Positions 17,989 to 26,622 are shown, counted from the first letter of the stretch. The stretch is 32,457 bases of DNA from Candidatus Kerfeldbacteria bacterium (GCA_016207275.1 JACQPY010000019.1:1-32457); one strand, 5' to 3'. Notes: generated by a model from the letters alone, not told the origin. Made by a program: numbers and translations.

Positions 17989-18564
17989 ATGAACCCACGA
18001 GTTGTGCTCACCATCGCCATCGCGCTGATCGTCGCCGGAGCCGCGTCGTTGATGTTCGCGCGACATCAAACCAATGAGGCGTCTGTTGTATCAACTGCGA
18101 ACAACACAAACCGCGCTGTCAACACTAACAGCGGTCTTGTTCCCCGGACGCTCCCGCAAAAACCGGCCCACGCGACGGTACCGCCCGGCAATGATCCGCA
18201 CGTTATTAGTGTGAAATTCATGGATGACCTCGATATCAAAATTAGTCCGAACGGATACCCCGTCGGCCGCACAGACACAGTACTGCAATCAACCGAAGCT
18301 GCCTCGCTTATGGAATTAATAAAGAAGGCCGGAGGAAAATGGCTCCCTGCATCGTCAACACTCGAGCAGGAAGGAAAGATCGACGACCTCCGCGCAGAAG
18401 CGGAAAAGTCAGGACACGCGATCGCCGACCTCAATAACTACTTCACGCTCATCATGCCCGACAGGGAAGAAACGACGAAATGGATGGACCTCCTGAACGC
18501 GCTCCCCGAGGTCGAGATCGCAACACCGGCCGTATTGACACAAACTGCGCCGGCGAAAAAATAA
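17989..18564 (+). CDS. Membrane-anchored subtilisin-propeptide-like protein without a catalytic domain
   Basis: N-terminal hydrophobic segment; SGHAIADLNNYFTLIMPDREETTKWMDLLNALPEVEIATPAV resembles S8 protease N-terminal regions. Confidence 0.55.
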   Translation: MNPRVVLTIAIALIVAGAASLMFARHQTNEASVVSTANNTNRAVNTNSGLVPRTLPQKPAHATVPPGNDPHVISVKFMDDLDIKISPNGYPVGRTDTVLQSTEAASLMELIKKAGGKWLPASSTLEQEGKIDDLRAEAEKSGHAIADLNNYFTLIMPDREETTKWMDLLNALPEVEIATPAVLTQTAPAKK

Positions 18565-18626
18565 ACTGACACACGACAGTAAGAATGGACCTCGGTCAAT
18601 TCGACTAGATCCTCTTCGTATTGGCT

Positions 18627-18678
18627 CCCCTCCTCAGATGAGGAGGGGTGTCCGGTCGAATGACCGGACGGGGTGGTC
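18627..18678. repeat. CCCCTCCT..AGGAGGGG two-hairpin palindromic element
   Basis: CCCCTCCTcagatgAGGAGGGG-TG-TCCGGTCgaatGACCGGA-CGGGGTGGT. Confidence 0.8.
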
Positions 18679-19107
18679 TTAGTACACTACCCCTCTCCGA
18701 TAATTCCGTATTGCCTTCTCGCTCGGTACATACATTGGGCGCGGCAATTGATCAAGCGGAAACCATTCCCACCTCGTGATCTTTTCCGGTTCCATCACCT
18801 TCGCCTCGCCTTGAAAATCTGTGCAGAGAAATCCGATTGTCACGTAGTGCGCGTCGTACACGATGTCGTCGCCGACCCGCGCGATCGTTATTGCACCGAG
18901 CGATATCCCCGTCTCTTCCAAAACTTCGCGCCGCACGCACTGCTCAAGCGTCTCTCCAAAATGCAGCTTCCCGCCCGGCATGGTCCAGGTTCCTTCGCCG
19001 TGCAGCTCGCTCCCCGCTTTCTTGTAATCGGGGTTGCGAAAACCAAGCAGGACCTTCCCATGCCGAAGCTCGTGGCTTTCGCCACTGAACTTCCGCTCAA
19101 CAACCAA
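18679..19107 (-). CDS. NUDIX hydrolase (paralog 1; TTG start or truncated 5' end)
   Basis: Nudix box GGKLHFGETLEQCVRREVLEETGI. Confidence 0.82.
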   Translation of the reverse strand: MVVERKFSGESHELRHGKVLLGFRNPDYKKAGSELHGEGTWTMPGGKLHFGETLEQCVRREVLEETGISLGAITIARVGDDIVYDAHYVTIGFLCTDFQGEAKVMEPEKITRWEWFPLDQLPRPMYVPSEKAIRNYRRGVVY

Positions 19108-19297
19108 AACAACCCCGAGCCTTCACTGACTAGGGTCGTACTTTAATACCACAACTGTTCATAACAAAACGCCTCCACCCCAAGGGTCGTTTGACGCCAC
19201 GTGGCTTAAGTATATCATTAAGGAAGCGGGGGGTACAAAACTCAACAAAAATCAATCGTTTAGCTAGATTTCAATAAGTCACTAAGGGAGGTTTCCC

Positions 19298-19978
19298 ATG
19301 ATCGACCTACAAGCAGCGACCCAGGCTCTGACCGCCTCGTTCCAGACGCTGTGGTTCAATTTCATAACCGCCGTGCCGACGTTCGTCGTCGCGCTCGTCG
19401 TCTTCTCACTCGGGCTCCTCGTCGCCGGGGCGCTCGGCAGCATCGCCACGAAGCTCATCAGGCTGACAAAACTCGATGCGCTGGTGGAGAAAGCCGGTGC
19501 CATCATCAAGCTGCAGACGCTGGGCGTGACATTCAACTTCTCCCGCACCGTTGGCTGGATCGTGCAGTGGTTCTTCGTGGTGGTCGTCCTGATTGCGGTG
19601 GCTGACATCCTCAACCTGACACAGGTGACGGACTTCCTTAAGAGCGTGGCCCTCTACCTCCCGAACGTCGTGGTGGCTGTTGTCATCCTGACCCTCGGTC
19701 TGATCCTCGGAAAGTTTGTCCATGACGTCGTCGAGCGGGGAATGAAGTCCTCGAACATGCCGGCCGCCGCCGGCAGCGTCGCCACCCTCGCGCAATGGGC
19801 GGTGGTGGTCTTCGCCATCATGGCCAGCCTGGCCCAACTCGGTATCGCGGCGCGGCTGATTGAGATTCTCTTCGCCGGACTGACGCTCGGCGTCGGCCTG
19901 GCCTTTGGCCTGGCCTTTGGGCTCGGCGGCAAGGAGAAAGCCAAGGCGTGGCTGGAAAAAATGTCGGGACGCCAATAG
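19298..19978 (+). CDS. TM-helix-repeat membrane protein (small-conductance mechanosensitive channel-related, PF05552-like)
   Basis: Repeated VVALVVFSLGLLVAGALGSIATKLI / VVVAVVILTLGLILGKFVHDVVE; AGGGAGG SD. Confidence 0.72.
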   Translation: MIDLQAATQALTASFQTLWFNFITAVPTFVVALVVFSLGLLVAGALGSIATKLIRLTKLDALVEKAGAIIKLQTLGVTFNFSRTVGWIVQWFFVVVVLIAVADILNLTQVTDFLKSVALYLPNVVVAVVILTLGLILGKFVHDVVERGMKSSNMPAAAGSVATLAQWAVVVFAIMASLAQLGIAARLIEILFAGLTLGVGLAFGLAFGLGGKEKAKAWLEKMSGRQ

Positions 19979-20021
19979 CAAGAAGTAGAACCTTCTATTC
20001 CACTCTCGATTCACCGAACGA

Positions 20022-20061
20022 CCCCGGGTCTTCACTGATTCGGGGGTCGTGTCTTTTTTAT
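20022..20061 (+). terminator. Intrinsic terminator after the TM-helix-repeat gene
   Basis: ACGACCCC...GGGGGTCGT followed by GTCTTTTTT. Confidence 0.75.
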
Positions 20062-20066
20062 CTAAA

Positions 20067-20507
20067 TCAGTAAATCTTTCCCGCCAAAAAATTATCAATC
20101 ACTCTTTTACTCGCAGAAAACAACGGCTGTGGCAAATGTTCTGGGTCGAACCATCGCCACTCCGTAATCTTTTCCGGTTCCATCACTCTCGGCTCTCCAC
20201 GAAACTCTCGACAAACAAAACCAATGGTCACGTAGTGCGCGTCGTAGACAATATCATCGGCCACGCTTACAATTTGCAGCGGTCCGAGTGTCAGTCCCGT
20301 CTCTTCCAGCGTCTCACGCCGCGCGCACTCATCGAGCGTCTCTCCGAAGTGAATTTTGCCGCCAGGCAGCGTCCATGTCCCTTCGCCATGCAAAGCACTG
20401 CCGGCTTCCTTTGCGTCGGGATGGCGTCTGCCGAGGAGAATCTTTCCATCCTTTTCCAGGATCACCCCAACTCCGATTCCAGCGCTCTTGTTTTGTGCAT
20501 TCTCCAT
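20067..20507 (-). CDS. NUDIX hydrolase (paralog 2)
   Basis: GGKIHFGETLDECARRETLEETGL. Confidence 0.9.
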   Translation of the reverse strand: MENAQNKSAGIGVGVILEKDGKILLGRRHPDAKEAGSALHGEGTWTLPGGKIHFGETLDECARRETLEETGLTLGPLQIVSVADDIVYDAHYVTIGFVCREFRGEPRVMEPEKITEWRWFDPEHLPQPLFSASKRVIDNFLAGKIY

Positions 20508-20606
20508 GGTCTTCCCCAGCAGTCAAATGTCAAAAGTCAATTGTCAAATGTTCACTCATACCTCAACGCTCCCGTCGTTTCCTGCGGTCCAGTACACGGC
20601 CAGCTA

Positions 20607-21152
20607 TCATCTATTGTGATTTTTCCCGATCCAATCCTCAATAATCTCGCGCAGCAGCTCGGACTGAGACATGTGCCGGCGCCTGCTCTCACGATTGAGG
20701 ATGTCCTTCACGCGCGTCGTCGCGATGAAGTTGAATTTTTCGAGACGATCGGTCCGCGCATCCGCGAGCTCCCGCCGCAGCTCGGACTCGAGCTCCTTGC
20801 CGTCCGCATAATAAATGAAGCGGACGTTCGACACGCGCATTCCCTTAAGGAACGAATGGTTCGACTTTCGTTCGAGCTCTTTCCGCATACAGAGAAACAC
20901 GGGCTTTTTGCACTGGATCGCATACGATATCTGCAGTCCTAGGCCGGTTGATCCGGAGGAGCTCTCGGCAACAACGATATCCGCTTCGCGGATCGCGCGA
21001 AGCGACCTTCGATGGATCTCGTCGGGCAATCTCCCCTCGCCAATATCGAACCAACGATACGGCACGGCAAATCCGCACCGTCGTTCAACGAGATCGATAA
21101 GCCGAACGTAGCCGCCGGGGTTAACGTGAAACGCTTTGCTCGAAAACGTCAC
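20607..21152 (-). CDS. Nucleoside 2-deoxyribosyltransferase-like protein with C-terminal RHH-like segment
   Basis: READIVVAESSSGSTGLGLQISYAIQCKKPVFLC; C-term RRRHMSQSELLREIIEDWI; GTG start with AGGAAAAG upstream. Confidence 0.6.
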   Translation of the reverse strand: MTFSSKAFHVNPGGYVRLIDLVERRCGFAVPYRWFDIGEGRLPDEIHRRSLRAIREADIVVAESSSGSTGLGLQISYAIQCKKPVFLCMRKELERKSNHSFLKGMRVSNVRFIYYADGKELESELRRELADARTDRLEKFNFIATTRVKDILNRESRRRHMSQSELLREIIEDWIGKNHNR

Positions 21153-21292
21153 AAACGCTTTTCCTGCTGACGTTTTTTGCCGTCGGTGCGCCACGCTTCC
21201 GGTATACCATAGCACCGGACGGGTACACAATGGCGCGCTGCGTTGATCGTCTGCTACAATGATTCCATTATCTACTAGATACCGTAACCCAC

Positions 21293-21889
21293 ATGTCGAC
21301 GAACATCGCTGACCATGAGGTCGAACTTCGCGCCATTCTGACGAACGCACAACGTCACCGAGTCGTTCGCGCGCTCCGGTCGATCGGGGCGACACAACGC
21401 GGCGTCGAAGCACTGACCGACGTATATTTCTGCCCGCGTTCCGTCCGATCATTCAAGGCGATCGAGATGGACGAGATCGGTTCGTTCAGTCTGCGCTTAC
21501 GCACAAGACGCGCGGGAGGAATCTCGACGAGCAACCTCAACATAAAAGTCATTACCCGCCGCGGCGACCACCACGCATGGGAAGAACATGAAAGCGGGGT
21601 TGGCTCATTCGACGAGATGAAGCACATTCTCACAACCGTCGGTTTCAAACCGTTCTTTACGATGAAAAAACAGCGGCGGACGTACGTACGGGGCCGGTTC
21701 ACTGCGGTCGTCGAGGATATCGCCGGATTCGGTCCGATCATCGAGGTCGAAGTGCTGACGTCGAAACGTGATGCGCCTCGTGCGAAACTCCGTATCCATG
21801 CCTTCCTTGAGTCGATCGGCGTACAGGCATCCCAAATCGTACCGAAAAGCGTCACCAACCTGCTGATGCACAAGATGACAAAATTCTAG
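21293..21889 (+). CDS. CYTH domain protein (class IV adenylate cyclase/thiamine triphosphatase-like)
   Basis: EVELRA N-terminal motif, SFSLRLRTRR, NLNIKVITRRGDHHAWEEHE. Confidence 0.75.
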   Translation: MSTNIADHEVELRAILTNAQRHRVVRALRSIGATQRGVEALTDVYFCPRSVRSFKAIEMDEIGSFSLRLRTRRAGGISTSNLNIKVITRRGDHHAWEEHESGVGSFDEMKHILTTVGFKPFFTMKKQRRTYVRGRFTAVVEDIAGFGPIIEVEVLTSKRDAPRAKLRIHAFLESIGVQASQIVPKSVTNLLMHKMTKF

Positions 21890-21904
21890 ACACCGCGCGT
21901 CCGC

Positions 21905-23686
21905 TTAGAGAACGGCGAGAGCGCGCGGTTGATCCGTCCTGCTTCCAGTCCGATAAATCGTGATGCCCTTGAGCCCAAGTTCGTATGCGCTGCGATAAAT
22001 GTCCGCCACGTCTGCAGCCGTCGCGTTCGTCGGCATATTAATCGTCTTCGAGATCGATTCGTCAACGGCGTGCTGCATGGATGCTACGGCCAATAAATGC
22101 CCTTTCGGGGAAATTTCAAGCGCGGTTCGATAGACCTTCCGTAGAACCGCCGGCAGATCCGTCAGGGCGCCAATCCTCCCGGTAGAGGCGATCGCGCGGA
22201 GCAGCCGCGGTTTCAGCAATCCGAGCATCCTCAAGTCTTTTCGAAGAGACGCGTTAATGCCTATTTCAGGGTCAAAGAGCGTGAACAGGGGTTCGACGCC
22301 GGTCGATGCGTCAATGATAGGCCCGCTGCGACCGGTTGGCGGCAACGCGACGGTCGTTACATTGCGCAGCGTTCCCGTCGTGCGTATGGCCGATGAAAGT
22401 TCTTTCCATGCAGCCGACGTGACGAGTGAAGTGGAATACGGGGCATACTTCTGCTCAAGGTACCCGGGGGTATTGAAGTAACGGTTGCCTGAACGAAGAC
22501 GCATCGCGCCGCACGAACCGCGTTGCCGTCCCAGATCGTACGAGGCGCGTTTCGATGCAAAGTTGATGAACATGACGAGTTCCGATGAAACCTCTCGCGC
22601 ACGGTCGCTGTCGTACGGAATGCGCAGGCGCACAAGAAGGTCAGCGAGGCCGCAGAGTCCGACGCCGATCTTCCGCTTCATGCGCATCACCTTCCGTGAC
22701 CCGGAATTCTGGTAGCGCGCGATGCTGATATCGAGGGCATTGTCGAGCACCCTTGTCATCAACATCGTTGCGCACTCGATTCCTGTGTAGTCCACCCAGG
22801 GTACCCCGTACGGATCATCGCGCACGAACTGCCCGACGTTGAGATACCCGAATTGGCATGTTTCGCCCGGGAGCAGCCCGACCTCTGCGCACGGGGCTGT
22901 ACTGACGTACGCGCCGACGGCGGGCGTCGGGTTATCCTTATTCATGCGGTCAAGGAAGATGAGTCCTGGGTCGCCGCCTTCCTGGGCGCGCCGCGTGATG
23001 CGATGGAACACCTCGCGCGCATCGAGCCGCCGTCCATCATGGAGCCCGTAGGAAGTTCCTCGCGCCACGGCGTGCATGAATCCGTCCGTCGCGTCCACCG
23101 AGATGTTGAACTTCCAGATCTCACCGTTGGACTCTACACCGGCTTTTGCATCGATGAAGTCGAGAATCCGCGGATGGTGGACCGATAACGTCGCCATGTT
23201 ACCGACCGGACGGTCCTCGATACCGCTCGCGACCCCTTGCACCGCGACATGGTTGAGGAATCGGAGCATTGAAACGGGATCGTCGGTGTCGTCAAGGTTG
23301 AAACCCGTGCCCATGCCGTCGGCATGGTAACGGTCGATCGTCTTTTTGACCGCGCGAAGGTCGCCTCGAAGGTTGACGGGGGGCACCGAACACGCCGACA
23401 GCGGCTTTCCGAGATGGCGGCCGGCGTTGTTGAGGATCGGCGTGCTCATCACGACCTTTTTCGCATCAAGAAGGTGCCCGAGCTCATCGGCAAGCACACG
23501 CCGTTCCCGGACGCCGGTGCCGAACCGGCTCTCGACATCCGTCAACGCCGCGACAACCCGGTCGACCATATCCCGCGGCGTTTCGTGCGACGCAAGAATG
23601 CGCCCGTCGCGCATGATTCGACGCGCGTTACGGGAAGGAGTGAAAGACGAATGGTAGCGTTCTTTCGAGAATCGAAGGTGTTGCAT
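21905..23686 (-). CDS. Class II (B12-dependent) ribonucleotide reductase-like protein, divergent active site
   Basis: MGTGFNLDD, GEIWKFNISVDATD, TAPCAEVGLLPGETCQFGYLNVG, PPTGRSGPIIDASTGVEPLF, SISKTINMPTNAT, GLKGITIYRTGSR. Confidence 0.82.
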   Translation of the reverse strand: MQHLRFSKERYHSSFTPSRNARRIMRDGRILASHETPRDMVDRVVAALTDVESRFGTGVRERRVLADELGHLLDAKKVVMSTPILNNAGRHLGKPLSACSVPPVNLRGDLRAVKKTIDRYHADGMGTGFNLDDTDDPVSMLRFLNHVAVQGVASGIEDRPVGNMATLSVHHPRILDFIDAKAGVESNGEIWKFNISVDATDGFMHAVARGTSYGLHDGRRLDAREVFHRITRRAQEGGDPGLIFLDRMNKDNPTPAVGAYVSTAPCAEVGLLPGETCQFGYLNVGQFVRDDPYGVPWVDYTGIECATMLMTRVLDNALDISIARYQNSGSRKVMRMKRKIGVGLCGLADLLVRLRIPYDSDRAREVSSELVMFINFASKRASYDLGRQRGSCGAMRLRSGNRYFNTPGYLEQKYAPYSTSLVTSAAWKELSSAIRTTGTLRNVTTVALPPTGRSGPIIDASTGVEPLFTLFDPEIGINASLRKDLRMLGLLKPRLLRAIASTGRIGALTDLPAVLRKVYRTALEISPKGHLLAVASMQHAVDESISKTINMPTNATAADVADIYRSAYELGLKGITIYRTGSRTDQPRALAVL

Positions 23687-23892
23687 TTGGCTTTATGTGG
23701 CGCCATGGCGCCATAAGTACTTTTACACAGCATATACGGGTGTAGTTGTTATGTCAACAAGGCGCAAAAGCGGCATCCCCCACTTGCCAACAATAGCCGT
23801 TTTCAGGTAAGGTTTTGCCGAAACTGAGGAGGGCGTTTCAACTGCTCTCTCACACTGACCGACGACAACCGACAAGCGCAAAGGAGAACGCC

Positions 23893-24468
23893 GTGACGGA
23901 TTCAACGCAGGTTACGCCAGGGGGGCCGTATGTCTTCCTCGCCGGGCTCCCGGGATCGGGAAAGGGAGAACTCGTAACCGTGGCATCCCGCCTCGGCTAC
24001 CGGATCGTCTCGATGCGGGACATCGTCTATGCTGAGGCGACCCGGAAAGGAATTCCGCACGACGAGTCCGCACAGCTCATGTCGCTCGAGGAGCGGAAGC
24101 TCCACGGCTACGGCGTCTGGGCGGAACGCACGTTGCCGACGCTGACGGATGCGCCGACGGTCATCGATGGTATCCGCGGCATCACCGAGTTCGACGTATT
24201 CCGCCGCGCGCTCGGCGACCGTCTCGTGGTCATCGCCATTACGGCACCCTTCGAGCTCCGTTTCGAACGGATCAGGCGCCGCGGCAGGGCCGACGACTTC
24301 TCCGTACCGGACGACCTGCGTCGAAGAGACCGGCGCGAGCTCGGGTTCGGCGTCGCCGAGATGATCAAGGTTGCGAACTACACGATCGCGAACGAAGATG
24401 CGCTCGCTGATTTCCTCACAGAAGGAGAGCGTGTACTCCACAAACTCCTTAAGCGCCGGGGAGCGTGA
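23893..24468 (+). CDS. P-loop kinase, UPF0200/dephospho-CoA-kinase-like
   Basis: VFLAGLPGSGKGELV...VIDGIRGITEFDVFRR...RRRGRADDF...RDRRELGFGVAEMIKVANYTIANE; AAGGAG SD before GTG. Confidence 0.75.
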   Translation: MTDSTQVTPGGPYVFLAGLPGSGKGELVTVASRLGYRIVSMRDIVYAEATRKGIPHDESAQLMSLEERKLHGYGVWAERTLPTLTDAPTVIDGIRGITEFDVFRRALGDRLVVIAITAPFELRFERIRRRGRADDFSVPDDLRRRDRRELGFGVAEMIKVANYTIANEDALADFLTEGERVLHKLLKRRGA

Positions 24469-24676
24469 ACGTCGCGTACAATGTGGAGGATGGGCGTCCG
24501 GCAGAGTTTGTCGGGCGCCTTCACCTTTTTCTTAAGACAACATGGTAGCGCGGCTGCCCCGAATCAATGAACTTGATTTTTAAACAGGGGTGGTGTAAGG
24601 TGCCATGAACTTTAAACAACCGAAAAACCAACATCCGTGAGCTCGTTCCGAGTTCGTAACGAAGGGAGGCCCGGCA

Positions 24677-25162
24677 GTGGGCTACATGTTCTTGAAGAAG
24701 GACTTGGACGCCCTTCGGGGCAAGGTGACCGAGCTGGAAGGCAAGGTACGCAAGGCCGGGAGGGACATGGCCGGCAGCATTGCCGACGATCCGAACGTGT
24801 GGCATGACAACCCGGCCTATGACGAGGCGCAGCGCGAGCAGGGCATGTGGAACGGCGAGCTGGAGCGGTATCGGAAGATGCTCCGAGAATCGCAGGAGGT
24901 CCCCGTCGAGGCCGCGCCCGACACGGTCGGCATCGGACGAACCGCAATCGTCATGAACATGACGGAGAGCGGCAAGCTTTACAAGTACCTGATCGGAAGC
25001 TTCATGGTCCTTGTCCCGACCGAAGGACTCGCATCGGACGTCCAGGAGGTATCCTACGGCTCGCCGATCGGAAGAATCCTGATGGGCGCGAAGGGCGGCG
25101 ACTTCAGGAAGGGCGTGGTCACCGGCAAGGAAGTGACGTTCTTCATCGCAAGGGCCGAATAG
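24677..25162 (+). CDS. GreA/GreB-family transcript cleavage factor-like protein
   Basis: N-term coiled coil with DNPAYDEAQREQGMWNGELERYRKML; C-term VSYGSPIGRILMGAKGGD. Confidence 0.7.
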   Translation: MGYMFLKKDLDALRGKVTELEGKVRKAGRDMAGSIADDPNVWHDNPAYDEAQREQGMWNGELERYRKMLRESQEVPVEAAPDTVGIGRTAIVMNMTESGKLYKYLIGSFMVLVPTEGLASDVQEVSYGSPIGRILMGAKGGDFRKGVVTGKEVTFFIARAE

Positions 25163-25234
25163 GCCAAGGCGGACCCGAAAACAAGGCGCGCGGGACCGGT
25201 CATAGACCGAATCCCGCGCTCCGTCCTGCACGCG

Positions 25235-25987
25235 TCAGACGAAGCGGAACTTTTCGATAAGCAGGTCTGCCTGTTCCCGAAGCCACATGCGACGCGATTC
25301 TTGATCTTCAATGCGATGGTTTTCGAACGGTAGAACCGTCACCTCGCCAGTACGCGGAAGTTCAAGAACCTGCGATTCGGCCGACTGTTCAGCGACGATC
25401 CTACGACGCACGTCCTCGACCGACGTTGGGTCGTATTTGCTATGGTACAGTCGTTCCGCGAGGTTGCCCCACGCATCCTCCGCCGGTACCCGCATCAGTA
25501 TCCGGTTTCCCGCCCATCGGCGGTGCGTCAGCGTCCCGTCACGCAAATAGCCGAGTCGCCGTTCGACGTCGGCTTCGTTACCGTGCTCAATGGCAAACCG
25601 GAGCAGGTCGATTTCCGAACGGTCGACAACCACAATCTTCCCGCTGTCGAGTGCCGGCACAACCTCTTCGCCATAGGATCGATTCACGGTCGCTGCAAAC
25701 ATCCCGTCGATCTGGCGCGGCGATAGCGTTTCATTCCGCATCAGGTCGCCAAGGCGTTCTTGCTGCGTCCCGCCGATGAAATTGTTGACGTTTACGAGCG
25801 ATATGCGGTCCGAGCCGAACTTCGCGCCGAGACGATCAGCAAGCGTGTGCGAAAACGTCGTTTTTCCAGCACCATCGACGCCGTCGATCGTAACGAGTCG
25901 CGGTTCCGCGGCAAGCAGCGGACGCTCACGCTCAATTCGATGTTTCCGTTCGATGAAATCACCCAGCGATCCGTGACGTTCTGGCAT
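25235..25987 (-). CDS. Thymidylate kinase-like P-loop kinase
   Basis: LVTIDGVDGAGKTTFSHTLADRLGAKFG; VVVDRSEIDLLRFA. Confidence 0.72.
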   Translation of the reverse strand: MPERHGSLGDFIERKHRIERERPLLAAEPRLVTIDGVDGAGKTTFSHTLADRLGAKFGSDRISLVNVNNFIGGTQQERLGDLMRNETLSPRQIDGMFAATVNRSYGEEVVPALDSGKIVVVDRSEIDLLRFAIEHGNEADVERRLGYLRDGTLTHRRWAGNRILMRVPAEDAWGNLAERLYHSKYDPTSVEDVRRRIVAEQSAESQVLELPRTGEVTVLPFENHRIEDQESRRMWLREQADLLIEKFRFV

Positions 25988-26115
25988 AACGATAGAGATC
26001 TAATAGACGGGGCTTAAGACAAACGGTACTCAGTAACAATCGCCCGACATCCTGGTCTATCATCCCTCAACGCCCCTGCCCCGTACCCGAGAAGCAAGGC
26101 GACGAGTGGTGCGGG

Positions 26116-26202
26116 TCAACCCCGTTAGACGGTGGCGCGAAGCATGGATTTTCGTTGGTTATGGCAACAGATTTTTTTCTTGGATCCGTCTAACGGGGTC
26201 AA
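26116..26202. repeat. TIR element copy C (87 bp)
   Basis: TCAACCCCGTTAGACGG...CCGTCTAACGGGGTCAA. Confidence 0.8.
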
Positions 26203-26278
26203 TCGGATCTTTCCGCGCGGCGCGGATGGCCGGTAGCAGTCCAAAGATAATGCCAACTCTCATAGCTGGTTTACTCAT
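26203..26278 (-). pseudogene. Remnant of a MacB-type permease C-terminus
   Basis: Minus-strand MSKPAMRVGIIFGLLPAIRAARKDPI matches intact GVVFGLLPAIRAARKDPIEALRYE at 26615-26690; fused to TIR copy C. Confidence 0.7.
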
Positions 26279-26622
26279 CGAAACGCCAAAATGAAGAAGG
26301 CGATGATGGCGAGCGTGACGCCGATGTACGCATTCAGGGTTAGCACTTCTTTCAGGACGAGCCAGCCGAGAACGTTGGAAGCGACTATCGAACCAGCTCC
26401 AAAGATTGCTACTGTCCGACCCACCTCGACCTGAGATAGAACGTACAGTTGTCCGAACGTTGCCACAATACGAATCAATGTATACGCTAAGAACCAGCCG
26501 CTCAGGAAAGCATCCAGCGTAAATCCAGTTTTTACCATGTTCAATCTACCGAGCAGGTCAGAAACTGTAAACAGCAGTTGCGAACCGATCAGAACCAGAA
26601 TCGGGGCGGACACGCTACTCAT
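26275..26622 (-). CDS. 4-TM EamA/SMR-like (DMT) transporter protein
   Basis: 115-aa hydrophobic ORF overlapping the macB stop codon. Confidence 0.65.
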   Translation of the reverse strand: MSSVSAPILVLIGSQLLFTVSDLLGRLNMVKTGFTLDAFLSGWFLAYTLIRIVATFGQLYVLSQVEVGRTVAIFGAGSIVASNVLGWLVLKEVLTLNAYIGVTLAIIAFFILAFR

